Source: Fluviibacter sp039805865 (lineage in GTDB: Bacteria; Pseudomonadota; Gammaproteobacteria; Burkholderiales; Rhodocyclaceae). Taken from it: a stretch of 36,471 nt of DNA. The stretch is from assembly GCA_039805865.1 (NCBI GenBank), contig JBDLTI010000019.1, positions 1 to 36,471 of the forward strand. The letters run 5' to 3'. Under the pieces are notes generated by a model that did no database searches, was not told the DNA's origin, and saw only the letters and a program-made list of their open reading frames with translations. Positions 25,635-33,412 of the stretch are shown here, in pieces. Numbering within the stretch: position 1 is the first letter of the stretch; every line of letters starts with the position of its first letter. Made by a program: the position numbers and the translations under genes.

Positions 25635-27176
25635 TTAGGTTTTGCGGAAGTCCTTCGGGCGGAATCCCAGTAAAAAAAGCGTGAGGCCATAGGCGATGCC
25701 GGAAAGCGTAATCAGCCCCGAGAGCCAGATCAGTCGGTCGGCGAAGGGGGCTTCAAGCCAGAACGTGTCGGTCTGGTAGCCGGCGAACAGAATGCCGGCC
25801 ATAACCGACAGCGCAATGCCTAACTTGACCATAAAGCTGGTCCAGCCGGGCACGGGTTCGTAAATGGCGGCCTGACGAAGGCCGCGATAGAGCAGAGCCG
25901 CATTGATGCACGCCGCCAGACCAATCGACAGGGCCAGGCCGGCTTGCTTGAAGGGGCCAATGAACGCCAGATTCATCAATTGGGTAGAAACAAGCGCAAT
26001 GATGGCGATTTTGACCGGAGTTTTAAGGTTCTGGCGGGCATAAAAGCCCGGGGCCAGAACTTTGACCAGGATCAGGCCGCTGAGGCCAACGCTATAGGCG
26101 ATGAGCGCATGGCTGGTCTCGCTAACGTCATGCGCGGTAAAGGCACCATGCATGAAGAGCGTTGAGATCAGGGGTACAGCCAGAATGGCTAAACCCATTG
26201 CTGCGGGCAAGGTGAGCAGGAAACAGAGACGCAGCCCCCAGTCGAGCAAACTGGAATAGGCCGCTTTATCGCCCCCATGATGATGTCGTGTAAGGCTGGG
26301 CAAAATGACGGTGCCGATGGCAACGCCCAGCATGCCAGCAGGAAATTCCATGAGGCGATCGGCGTAGTACAGCCAGGAAATGCTCCCGCTTTCCAGAAAT
26401 GAAGCAAAGACAGTATTCAGCAAGAGGCTGATCTGGCTCACTGAAACGCCCAGTAAGGCAGGCACCATGAGTAGGCCTATGCGCTTGACGCCGGGGTCTT
26501 GCCAGCAGGTTTTGAGATTGAGGGTAAATCGGGGCAGCAGGTTAATTCTATGTAGGGCGTAGAACTGCAGGCCCAGTTGCAAGATGCCCCCGATAATCAC
26601 GCCCCAGGCCAGCGCTTTGACAGGCGGCTCAAACCAGCTTTGAGCAAAGGCCGCCATTAGGATCAGGCTGACATTCAATAGCACAGGCGTGACGGCGGGA
26701 ACGGAGAAATGGCTCCAGGTATTTAGAATGCCGGCCGCGAATGCCACCATCGACATAAAAAAGATATAAAGGAAGGTGATGCGGGTCAGGGTAACGGCCA
26801 GCTCAAACTTGTCGGGCGTTTCGAGGAAACCGGGAGCTGAGACGGTAACGATAGCAGGTGCCCACCAGATGCCGAGCAGCGCAACCAATAAGACAATGGC
26901 GCCCAGGGCGCTGCCCGTGCGATTAATCAGCTGACGGGTTTCTGCCTCGCCGCGTTGTTTGTGGTACTCGCCGAGTAGGGGCACGAAGGCCTGGGAAAAA
27001 GCGCCTTCGGCAAACATGCGGCGCAGCAGGTTGGGCAGCTTGAAAGCAACAAAGAAGGCATCGGTGGCGGCGTCAGCCCCGAAACTACGGGCAATCACGA
27101 AGTCACGGACAAAACCGAGAATACGTGAGAGAAAGGTAAAACCACTGACGGTGGCAACGGAACGAAGCAGGCTCAT
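25635..27176 (-). CDS. murJ: Lipid II flippase MurJ
   Basis: An essential inner-membrane transporter of the MOP superfamily that flips lipid II for peptidoglycan synthesis. The product is about 513 residues with 13-14 hydrophobic helices. It has the MurJ N-terminus MSLLRSVATVSG and the conserved cytoplasmic segment SRILGFVRDFVIARSFG with its arginines. The longer frame adds 36 residues with no family counterpart and reaches into the rpsT leader, so ATG 27176 is used. It is divergent from rpsT, an arrangement common in beta- and gammaproteobacteria. Confidence 0.95.
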   Translation of the reverse strand: MSLLRSVATVSGFTFLSRILGFVRDFVIARSFGADAATDAFFVAFKLPNLLRRMFAEGAFSQAFVPLLGEYHKQRGEAETRQLINRTGSALGAIVLLVALLGIWWAPAIVTVSAPGFLETPDKFELAVTLTRITFLYIFFMSMVAFAAGILNTWSHFSVPAVTPVLLNVSLILMAAFAQSWFEPPVKALAWGVIIGGILQLGLQFYALHRINLLPRFTLNLKTCWQDPGVKRIGLLMVPALLGVSVSQISLLLNTVFASFLESGSISWLYYADRLMEFPAGMLGVAIGTVILPSLTRHHHGGDKAAYSSLLDWGLRLCFLLTLPAAMGLAILAVPLISTLFMHGAFTAHDVSETSHALIAYSVGLSGLILVKVLAPGFYARQNLKTPVKIAIIALVSTQLMNLAFIGPFKQAGLALSIGLAACINAALLYRGLRQAAIYEPVPGWTSFMVKLGIALSVMAGILFAGYQTDTFWLEAPFADRLIWLSGLITLSGIAYGLTLFLLGFRPKDFRKT

Positions 27177-27194
27177 AAACGAATTGTACGATGG

Positions 27195-27223
27195 TTGCCA
27201 ATGTTTTAGCTTTCCGGTATAGT
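27195..27223 (+). promoter_or_regulatory. Promoter of rpsT
   Basis: TTGCCA (27195-27200) and TATAGT (27218-27223) are separated by exactly 17 bases. This is the best sigma-70-type promoter I find in the window, about 30 bases ahead of the rpsT start codon. Confidence 0.75.
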
Positions 27224-27258
27224 CGCGTGTTTTCGAATTCCCCCACAAAGGAAGTTTC

Positions 27259-27525
27259 ATGGCCAATAGCGCCCAAGCCCGCAAACGTGCCCGTCAGGCA
27301 AATAAGCAGCGTGCTCACAACGCCAGCCAGCGCTCCGAGTTCCGTACGGCGATCAAAAAGGTGCGCCGTGCTATTGAAGCTGGTGATAAGTCTGCTGCTC
27401 AAGCTGTATTCGCTGCTGCAGTCAGTGCAATTGATAGCATTGCTGACAAGCGCATTGTTCACAAGAACAAGTCGTCGCGTCATAAGAGCCGTCTGTCGGC
27501 CCAGATTAAGGCCATGGCTGCCTAA
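27259..27525 (+). CDS. rpsT: Small ribosomal subunit protein bS20
   Basis: bS20 is an 88-residue basic helical protein that binds 16S rRNA. The start MANSAQARKRARQANKQR and the end RLSAQIKAMAA are typical. AAGGAAG lies at ribosome-binding distance from the ATG. It is a single-gene unit with its own promoter and terminator. In E. coli bS20 represses its own translation; that cannot be judged here. Confidence 0.98.
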   Translation: MANSAQARKRARQANKQRAHNASQRSEFRTAIKKVRRAIEAGDKSAAQAVFAAAVSAIDSIADKRIVHKNKSSRHKSRLSAQIKAMAA

Positions 27526-27547
27526 GTCTGATCAGACTGCACGCAAT

Positions 27548-27574
27548 AAAAAAGCACCCTCGGGTGCTTTTTTT
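27548..27574. terminator. Bidirectional terminator between rpsT and the DUF3579 gene
   Basis: A perfect stem GCACCC/GGGTGC is flanked by six A's and seven T's, so it ends both the plus-strand rpsT transcript and the minus-strand DUF3579 transcript. Confidence 0.92.
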
Positions 27575-27601
27575 ACGTCGGTTGTTATGGATGCTGCTGA
27601 G

Positions 27602-27988
27602 TTATCGGACCGGGACGCTGGGCGGGTAGACCACCACTTCGGCCATAGCGTCATCGATATTGCACACTTCCAGGCTACAGACGCCATCCACCAGCATCAG
27701 GTCGTTGTCTTTGGCAAAATTGGCCAGAAAACGATAGGCAATGGGGGATAGCTCGTAAAGAATGCCGTCGATAAAGACGCATTTGTCACCTTCCCATTCA
27801 CCAGGGCTGACATAAGGCGAGTATTTCATGCGTTTTTCGGTGCCGAAGGCTGACATAACGCCACACAGTCGCTCTGCCCAGTCGGATGGTCGGAACTTCT
27901 TTCCGTCTAGGGTGCGACCAACAATAACGAGACTGTGAGACAGATTTTCCTGGCTTTGTGCGTCGTCAGTCGTTGCTGGGGTGTTCAT
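27602..27988 (-). CDS. DUF3579 domain protein
   Basis: A soluble protein of 128 residues matching DUF3579, a family of beta- and gammaproteobacteria with no known function. The conserved parts are the GRTLDGKKFRPSDWAERLCG segment (about residues 24-43) and FANFAKDNDLMLVDG-like residues in the C-terminal half. The N-terminal 18 residues are polar and probably disordered. In many genomes the gene sits between rpsT and the arg genes exactly as here; it is divergent from argD. No role in arginine metabolism is established. Confidence 0.85.
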   Translation of the reverse strand: MNTPATTDDAQSQENLSHSLVIVGRTLDGKKFRPSDWAERLCGVMSAFGTEKRMKYSPYVSPGEWEGDKCVFIDGILYELSPIAYRFLANFAKDNDLMLVDGVCSLEVCNIDDAMAEVVVYPPSVPVR

Positions 27989-28071
27989 ATCGACATTCTA
28001 TCGGCTTTTGTGGGCTTGCGGGAGTGGATGCCTGGGCACTTTTGCCATAAAATCACGGGAATACTTTCAAT

Positions 28072-28158
28072 ATGCGACGCGATGCGGGTTTTGCAACCCA
28101 TAGGTTGATAACCCGCTCTCGGCGCTTTTTGTTTTTCGATAGACCGAGAAGTTTATGA
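28072..28158 (+). CDS. Possible arginine-rich leader peptide of the argDFG operon
   Basis: A 28-codon frame starts with ATG at 28072 and ends with a TGA that overlaps the argD ATG (ATGA). Eight of its 28 residues are arginine, at positions 2, 3, 11, 15, 17, 18, 24 and 26, and they include codons often rare in proteobacteria (AGG, AGA twice, CGG, CGA). The frame runs across the alternative hairpins described for the leader. Against it, no good Shine-Dalgarno lies before the ATG, and short open frames overlapping a gene start also arise by chance. Expression is unproven. Confidence 0.4.
   Translation: MRRDAGFATHRLITRSRRFLFFDRPRSL
28084..28149 (+). promoter_or_regulatory. Structured leader of argD with mutually exclusive hairpins
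   Basis: Four complementary blocks occur in order: GGGTT (28086-28090), AACCC (28095-28099), GGTT (28103-28106) and AACCC (28110-28114). They can pair 1:2 plus 3:4, or 1:4 enclosing 2:3; the latter forms a stem from 28084 to 28116. A further stem, TCTCGG (28117-28122) with CCGAGA (28144-28149), covers the argD ribosome-binding site GAGAAG and encloses two T-tracts. The layout is that of an attenuator or translational switch. Confidence 0.45.
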
Positions 28159-29327
28159 CTCATGTAATGAATACCTATGCTCGTCAGCCTGTTGCCTTTG
28201 CACATGGTGAAGGCAGCTGGCTTGTAGACACTGAGGGCAAGCGCTATCTGGATGCGTTGTCGGGTATCGCCGTCAATACGTTGGGTCATAATCACCCGGA
28301 ACTGGTGCGCGCAATCAGTCAACAAGCCAGCCAGTTGTTGCATACCTCGAATCTCTATCGCATTCCCCTGCAAGAAGAGCTAGCTGATAAATTGGCCTCG
28401 CTGTCCGGTCTGGATGAAGTGTTCTTCTGTAATTCCGGCTGTGAAGCCAATGAAGCCGCCATTAAACTGGCTCGTTTCTACGGGCACCGCCAGGGTATCG
28501 AGAATCCGACCATCATTGTGATGGAACATGCTTTCCATGGCCGCACCATGGCAACGCTGTCTGCCACGGGCAACCGTAAAACTCAGGCGGGTTTCGAACC
28601 GCTAGTCAGCGGCTTTGTGCGCGTGCCCTACAACGATATCGAGGCGATTCGTCAGGTCGCCAGCCACAACAACAGCGTTGTCGCCGTATTGCTCGAAATG
28701 ATTCAGGGTGAGGGCGGGATTCATCTGGCTGATGATCAATTCCAGCGCGATTTGCGTGCGCTGTGTGATGACAAAGGCTGGTTGTTGATGACCGATGAAG
28801 TGCAGTGCGGCATTGGCCGTACCGGCAAATGGTTTGGTTTCCAGCATTCGGGCGTGCGTCCGGATGTGGTGTCGCTGGCCAAGGGTTTAGGTTCTGGTGT
28901 TCCAGTGGGTGCCTGTATGGTGGGCGGTCGTGCTTCAGGCCTCTTTGGCCCGGGTAATCACGGCTCTACCTTTGGCGGCAATCCGCTGGCCATGCGCGCT
29001 GCCAAAACCACCATCGATGTTCTGGAACGTGAGCAGTTGCTAAACAATGCAGAACGTATGGGCGCAGCGATTCGTGAGGGTGTACGTGCCCGTATCGGTC
29101 AGTATCCGGAAGTGCTGGATATCCGTGGCCGTGGTCTGATGATCGGCATCGAGCTGGATCGCCCGTGTGGCGAACTGGTGGGTCTGGCCCGGGATGCTGG
29201 TTTACTGATCAATGTAACGGCAGATTCGGTCGTGCGCTTATTGCCATCACTCAATATCACCCAAGTCGATGTTGATACCCTGGTTGAACGACTAACGGAA
29301 GTCATTACCCGTTTTCTGGGAAAGTAA
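28155..29327 (+). CDS. argD: Acetylornithine aminotransferase
   Basis: A class III PLP-dependent aminotransferase of 390 residues that converts N-acetylglutamate semialdehyde to N-acetylornithine. It may also act in the succinylornithine or diaminopimelate branches. The PLP lysine is Lys243 in SLAKGLGSGVPVGA. The preceding LLMTDEVQCGIGRTG carries the Asp that binds the pyridine nitrogen, and GNHGSTFGGNPLA is the family's phosphate-side motif. GAGAAG serves as ribosome-binding site. It is followed by argF after one base and leads argD-argF-argG. Confidence 0.95.
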   Translation: MTHVMNTYARQPVAFAHGEGSWLVDTEGKRYLDALSGIAVNTLGHNHPELVRAISQQASQLLHTSNLYRIPLQEELADKLASLSGLDEVFFCNSGCEANEAAIKLARFYGHRQGIENPTIIVMEHAFHGRTMATLSATGNRKTQAGFEPLVSGFVRVPYNDIEAIRQVASHNNSVVAVLLEMIQGEGGIHLADDQFQRDLRALCDDKGWLLMTDEVQCGIGRTGKWFGFQHSGVRPDVVSLAKGLGSGVPVGACMVGGRASGLFGPGNHGSTFGGNPLAMRAAKTTIDVLEREQLLNNAERMGAAIREGVRARIGQYPEVLDIRGRGLMIGIELDRPCGELVGLARDAGLLINVTADSVVRLLPSLNITQVDVDTLVERLTEVITRFLGK

Positions 29328-29328
29328 T

Positions 29329-30243
29329 ATGAGCTTGAGACACTATCTGCAATTCAGCGATTTGAATCGTGAAGAATACGAGTATCTCTTTGCGCGCACC
29401 CGCTGGATCAAAGAACGTTTTAAATCCTATCAGCAGTACTGGCCACTCACTGACCGGACGCTGGTCATGATTTTTGAAAAGGCGAGTACACGTACGCGTC
29501 TCTCGTTCGAGGCTGGCATGCAACAGCTGGGTGGGGCAGCCATTTATCTGAACACCCGTGATTCCCAGTTGGGGCGCGGTGAACCCGTGGAAGATGCGGC
29601 ACAGGTGATTTCGCGGATGAGCGATATCGTGATGATCCGCACTTTTGAACAGAGCATTGTCGAGCGTTTTTCGACTTATTCTCGCGTGCCGGTGATTAAC
29701 GGTTTAACGAACGAATATCACCCTTGCCAGATTCTGGCGGACATTTTTACCTACCACGAACACTCTGGTGATCTGCGTGGTAAAACGGTGGCCTGGGTGG
29801 GTGATGCCAACAATGTGTGCAATACCTGGTTGCAGGCTGCCCGTATTCTGGATTTCAAAGTCAACGTTTCAACGCCACCCGGTTACGAACTGGATACGGC
29901 ACTCGTCGGTAATGACCAGGGTCATTACGAAGTCTTTGCAGATCCGATGGATGCGGCAAGGGGTGCGGATCTTGTCACCACGGACGTGTGGACGTCGATG
30001 GGCTATGAGGCCGAGAATGAAGCACGCCTGAAGGCTTTTGCCGATTGGCAGGTGGATGATGACATGATGCGTGTGGCTAACCCCGGTGCGCTATTCATGC
30101 ACTGTTTGCCGGCACATCGTGGCGAAGAAGTAACGGCCAGCGTGATTGACGGCCCGCAAAGCGTGGTCTGGGATGAAGCCGAGAACCGGCTGCATGTCCA
30201 GAAGGCGTTGATGGAGTTTTTATTGCTGGGTCGGGTTAACTGA
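29329..30243 (+). CDS. argF: Ornithine carbamoyltransferase
   Basis: It transfers the carbamoyl group of carbamoyl phosphate to ornithine, giving citrulline. The product is 304 residues, the usual length. The carbamoyl-phosphate motif STRTR is at residues 53-57, HPCQILAD is near 131, and the ornithine-binding HCLPAHRGEE starts at His258. The start lies one base past the argD stop and is clearly co-translated. Confidence 0.97.
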   Translation: MSLRHYLQFSDLNREEYEYLFARTRWIKERFKSYQQYWPLTDRTLVMIFEKASTRTRLSFEAGMQQLGGAAIYLNTRDSQLGRGEPVEDAAQVISRMSDIVMIRTFEQSIVERFSTYSRVPVINGLTNEYHPCQILADIFTYHEHSGDLRGKTVAWVGDANNVCNTWLQAARILDFKVNVSTPPGYELDTALVGNDQGHYEVFADPMDAARGADLVTTDVWTSMGYEAENEARLKAFADWQVDDDMMRVANPGALFMHCLPAHRGEEVTASVIDGPQSVVWDEAENRLHVQKALMEFLLLGRVN

Positions 30244-30284
30244 TCCAGCGTGGTTTTGTTTTTAATATTGAGCGGAAAGCAGCA

Positions 30285-31598
30285 ATGAGCGATATCAAAA
30301 AAGTAGTATTGGCCTACTCGGGTGGTCTGGATACCTCCGTCATTCTGAAATGGCTGCAAGATACCTATGGGTGTGAAGTGGTTACTTTCACTGCCGATCT
30401 GGGGCAGGGTGAAGAGCTGGAACCCGCACGTGCTAAAGCACTGAAGCTGGGCATCAAGCCGAAGAATATTTTTATCGACGATCTGCGTGAAGAATTCGTA
30501 CGCGATTTCGTGTTCCCGATGTTCCGTGCCAATACCGTGTACGAAGGTGAGTACCTGCTGGGTACATCGATTGCACGCCCGCTGATTGCCAAGCGTTTGA
30601 TCGAGATCGTGAACAAAACCGGTGCCGATGCGATTTGCCATGGCGCAACCGGTAAAGGTAACGACCAGGTGCGTTTCGAGCTGGGCGCCTATGCACTGAA
30701 GCCGGGCGTTAAAGTCATCGCCCCATGGCGCGAGTGGGATCTACTGTCCCGCGAGAAACTAATGAACTACGCCGAATCGCATGGCATTCCCATCGACATG
30801 AAGCACAAGAAGGGCGGCTCACCGTACTCGATGGATGCCAACCTGCTGCATATCTCCTTTGAAGGTCGTCACCTGGAAGACCCGGCAGCAGAAGCCGAAG
30901 AGTCGATGTGGCGCTGGACCGTGTCGCCAGAGAAGGCACCGAACAAGGCCGAGTACATCGACATCCAGTATGCCAAGGGTGACCCGGTTGCCATTAACGG
31001 CAAGAAGATGAAGTCGCATGAAATTCTGGCGTTGCTGAATCAGCTGGGTGGCAAGCATGGCATTGGCCGTCTGGATCTCGTGGAAAACCGCTACGTGGGT
31101 ATGAAGTCGCGTGGCTGCTACGAAACCCCGGGCGGTACGATTCTGCTCAAGGGCCATCGTGCCATTGAATCGATTACGCTGGATCGTGAAGTCGCGCATC
31201 TGAAAGATGACCTGATGCCACGCTATGCCAGCCTGATTTATAACGGCTACTGGTGGAGCCCAGAGCGTCAGGCGCTGCAGACGTTGATCGACCATACCCA
31301 GGAACACGTGAATGGTAGCGTTCGCCTCAAGCTCTACAAGGGTAATGTGATCGTCGTGGGCCGTGATTCCAAGCAGGATTCGCTGTTTGACCCGACGATT
31401 GCGACCTTTGAAGATGACGCAGGCGCTTACGATCAGAAGGATGCGGGCGGCTTTATCAAGCTGAATGCACTGCGTATGCGTATTGGTGCCAACCGCGACG
31501 CCCGTAAAGCACCCAAGGTTGCTGCCAAGAAGCCTACAGTCAAGAAGTCGGCTGTTAAAAAGACATCGGCTAAAACGGCAACGCGCAAGAAAGCTTAA
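30285..31598 (+). CDS. argG: Argininosuccinate synthase with basic C-terminal tail
   Basis: It joins citrulline and aspartate with ATP to form argininosuccinate. The N-type PP-loop AYSGGLDTS is at residues 10-18, and the citrulline and aspartate segments (GATGKGNDQVRFELG) are present. The catalytic core ends near residue 405 (ALRMRIGANRD). It is followed by about 32 residues made almost only of Lys, Ala, Thr, Pro, Ser, Val and Arg, resembling a histone H1 C-terminal tail, which I do not know from typical ArgG proteins. The reading frame is open to a normal stop, with no sign of frameshift. GGAAAG precedes the ATG; the gap to argF is 41 bases. Confidence 0.96.
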   Translation: MSDIKKVVLAYSGGLDTSVILKWLQDTYGCEVVTFTADLGQGEELEPARAKALKLGIKPKNIFIDDLREEFVRDFVFPMFRANTVYEGEYLLGTSIARPLIAKRLIEIVNKTGADAICHGATGKGNDQVRFELGAYALKPGVKVIAPWREWDLLSREKLMNYAESHGIPIDMKHKKGGSPYSMDANLLHISFEGRHLEDPAAEAEESMWRWTVSPEKAPNKAEYIDIQYAKGDPVAINGKKMKSHEILALLNQLGGKHGIGRLDLVENRYVGMKSRGCYETPGGTILLKGHRAIESITLDREVAHLKDDLMPRYASLIYNGYWWSPERQALQTLIDHTQEHVNGSVRLKLYKGNVIVVGRDSKQDSLFDPTIATFEDDAGAYDQKDAGGFIKLNALRMRIGANRDARKAPKVAAKKPTVKKSAVKKTSAKTATRKKA

Positions 31599-31600
31599 TC

Positions 31601-31822
31601 ATGGAAGGCACCGTATTCGGGTTCAATGAAGAGCAGATTGCCGACTTTATGTCGACATATGGCGTGGCAGGCTTCATCCTGTTTATGCTCTTCATCATTG
31701 CCGAGATTGCCATCAAATCGAAGGCAGGCAAGCTGGGTACGGCCATTCTGTTTTTTGTACTCGCGTTTGGCATGGTGGGTTACATGGCCAAAGGCATTAT
31801 TCAGAAAATGTGGGGAATCTAA
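31601..31822 (+). CDS. DUF2788 family small membrane protein
   Basis: A 73-residue protein with two predicted transmembrane helices (about 22-39 and 46-65) joined by a short basic loop (IKSKAGKLG). It matches DUF2788, a family of small proteobacterial inner-membrane proteins without known function. It begins two bases behind the argG stop and ends flush against ppnP. Confidence 0.8.
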   Translation: MEGTVFGFNEEQIADFMSTYGVAGFILFMLFIIAEIAIKSKAGKLGTAILFFVLAFGMVGYMAKGIIQKMWGI

Positions 31823-32134
31823 ATGGCTCAATACGATAATGTTTCGGTAGTTAAAGCAGCAAATGTGTATTTTGATGGCAAGTGCGTTAGCCACACGGTG
31901 CAATTTGCAGATGGCACCAAGAAGACCGTAGGCGTGATTCTGCCGTCGTCGTTGACCTTCAATACCGGCGCGCCAGAAATCATGGAAGGTGTGGGCGGTA
32001 GCTGCCGTGTGCGTCTCAAGGGCGAGACGGAGTGGAAGACTTACGCAGCGGGTCAGTCATTTGACGTGCCAGGCAATTCGTCGTTTGAAATAGCCTGCGA
32101 CGAGCCTTATCACTACGTTTGCCACTTTGGTTGA
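31823..32134 (+). CDS. ppnP: Pyrimidine/purine nucleoside phosphorylase PpnP
   Basis: A single-domain cupin of 103 residues in the YaiE/DUF1255 family, shown in E. coli to phosphorolyse a broad range of nucleosides. Family features seen are KTVGVILPSSLTFNTGAPE and the C-terminal FDVPGNSSFEIACDEPYHY. The ATG follows the DUF2788 stop without a gap, and GGGGA lies at ribosome-binding distance. Confidence 0.9.
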   Translation: MAQYDNVSVVKAANVYFDGKCVSHTVQFADGTKKTVGVILPSSLTFNTGAPEIMEGVGGSCRVRLKGETEWKTYAAGQSFDVPGNSSFEIACDEPYHYVCHFG

Positions 32135-32140
32135 TTAATT

Positions 32141-32632
32141 ATGCCGAGCTTTGATATCACCTCTGAAGTTGACATGCCTTCGCTGAAAAACGCGGTAGAT
32201 GTTGCTAATCGTAAGATCACCAATCGTTATGATTTCAAAGGTTCAGATGCTAATGCCGAACTCAATGAAAAAGACAAAACTATTACCCTGCATGCGGACA
32301 ACGATTTTCAGTTGGATCAGATGCAGGGCATTCTGCTGCCTGAAATGACCAGCAAATCCATCGATGTGCGTTGCCTGGATCATGGTTCAGTACAAAAGGT
32401 TGGTGGCAACAAGGTGAAGCAGGAGCTCAAGGTGAAGGTCGGTATTGAGCAGAACACCTCTAAAAAGATTGTCGCCATGCTCAAAGACTCCAAGATGAAA
32501 GTCCAGGCGTCGATTCAGGGTGAGGCTGTGCGCGTGACTGGCGCCAAACGCGATATCCTTCAGGAAGCCATTGCGCTGGTGAAAGAGGGCATTAAAGACG
32601 TGCCGCTGCAGTTCGGTAATTTCCGCGAGTAG
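32141..32632 (+). CDS. yajQ: YajQ family nucleotide-binding protein
   Basis: A UPF0234/YajQ protein of 163 residues, the usual length. It starts MPSFDITSEVDMPSLKNAVD and carries the conserved ANRKITNRYDFKG segment. Homologues bind nucleic acid or nucleotides, and a Xanthomonas member binds cyclic di-GMP. It starts 6 bases after ppnP and is the last gene before a terminator, so argG-DUF2788-ppnP-yajQ may form one transcript. Confidence 0.94.
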   Translation: MPSFDITSEVDMPSLKNAVDVANRKITNRYDFKGSDANAELNEKDKTITLHADNDFQLDQMQGILLPEMTSKSIDVRCLDHGSVQKVGGNKVKQELKVKVGIEQNTSKKIVAMLKDSKMKVQASIQGEAVRVTGAKRDILQEAIALVKEGIKDVPLQFGNFRE

Positions 32633-32635
32633 CAC

Positions 32636-32658
32636 AAGGGCGCTTCGGCGCCTTTTTT
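32636..32658 (+). terminator. Terminator behind yajQ
   Basis: The stem GGCGC-TTCG-GCGCC has a stable UUCG-type tetraloop, is extended by A-T and G-T pairs, and runs into six T's. The next gene begins only 7 bases later. Confidence 0.88.
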
Positions 32659-32664
32659 AATGCC

Positions 32665-33300
32665 ATGGCCATTACGCCCGAAATTTTAAGAACCGCTTTT
32701 GCCGGATTGCCTCCCGGTCAGGTGCCCTCATTGCCCGGTATTACCGAGGTGGTCGATGAGCCGGTGCCAGCAGAAATCCGGGAGCGTCTGCTAACTGGTC
32801 GCCGCTCGGCAGCAGTTCTGATTCCGATCTTGCAGGCCGCCCCTACGGCGCCGCTACGTCTGTTGCTGACCCAGCGTACTGCGCACCTGAGGGATCATGC
32901 AGGTCAGATCAGTTTTCCGGGTGGCGGTCTCAACCCGGGAGAAGGCGCAATGGCAGGAGCACTGCGAGAGGCTCAGGAAGAGATTGGGCTTAATCCGGCG
33001 CAAGTTGAGGTGTTCGGACAGATGCCCCAGTACCACACAGGCACCGGCTTTTCAGTGACACCGATGATCGCCTTTGTACAAACACCCTCTGACCTGGTGG
33101 CGGACCCGGGTGAAGTAGCTGAAATCTTTGATGTGCCACTTGATTTCATCCTGGATCCGCACAATATGCGTCAGGAAACCCGCTATTACCGGGGGGCATG
33201 GCGCAGCTTCCTGGCAATCCCCTGGTCTGGCTATTACATCTGGGGGGCAACGGCAGGAATGTTGTCTCAATTGTCACGTATTGTCCGTGCTGGGGAATAG
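32665..33300 (+). CDS. Nudix hydrolase, CoA pyrophosphatase type
   Basis: A Nudix protein of 211 residues. The Nudix box spans residues 87-109 with all key residues (Gly, Glu, and REAQEEIGL). The upstream motif LRDHAGQISFPGGG matches the CoA-pyrophosphatase (NudL/YeaB) subgroup, which hydrolyses CoA and its derivatives. No ribosome-binding site is obvious between the terminator and the ATG, so expression after yajQ may be low or depend on read-through. Confidence 0.88.
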   Translation: MAITPEILRTAFAGLPPGQVPSLPGITEVVDEPVPAEIRERLLTGRRSAAVLIPILQAAPTAPLRLLLTQRTAHLRDHAGQISFPGGGLNPGEGAMAGALREAQEEIGLNPAQVEVFGQMPQYHTGTGFSVTPMIAFVQTPSDLVADPGEVAEIFDVPLDFILDPHNMRQETRYYRGAWRSFLAIPWSGYYIWGATAGMLSQLSRIVRAGE

Positions 33301-33359
33301 GCACAAAAGTTTGCTTAAACCCGCCTTGAATATGATATCTTGAACAAAATAGTGCGATG

Positions 33360-33382
33360 GCCAGATCCATTGTGGTTCTGGC
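33360..33382 (+). promoter_or_regulatory. Hairpin in the leader of the CobD/CbiB-like gene
   Basis: A perfect stem GCCAGA/TCTGGC with a T/T mismatch and an inner CCA-TTG-TGG helix lies about 30 bases before the start codon. No T-tract follows, so it is not a terminator. It lies within a 19-codon frame (33357-33416) that overlaps the gene start as ATGA. It does not resemble a cobalamin riboswitch. Confidence 0.4.
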
Positions 33383-33412
33383 ATCCGCGCGGAATGACAG
33401 GCTTTTAGATCT

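Noticed and set aside
27989..28154. ArgR operator (ARG box) ahead of argD
   Set aside because: I found no convincing pair of TGAAT/ATTCA half-sites by eye; a matrix search would be needed to exclude it fully.
30003..30641. Minus-strand open frame of 212 codons across argF and argG
   Set aside because: It crosses two certain genes on the opposite strand and shows no domain.
33301..33412. Cobalamin riboswitch upstream of the CobD/CbiB-like gene
   Set aside because: The region is only about 110 bases and lacks the expected elements; only a simple hairpin is present.
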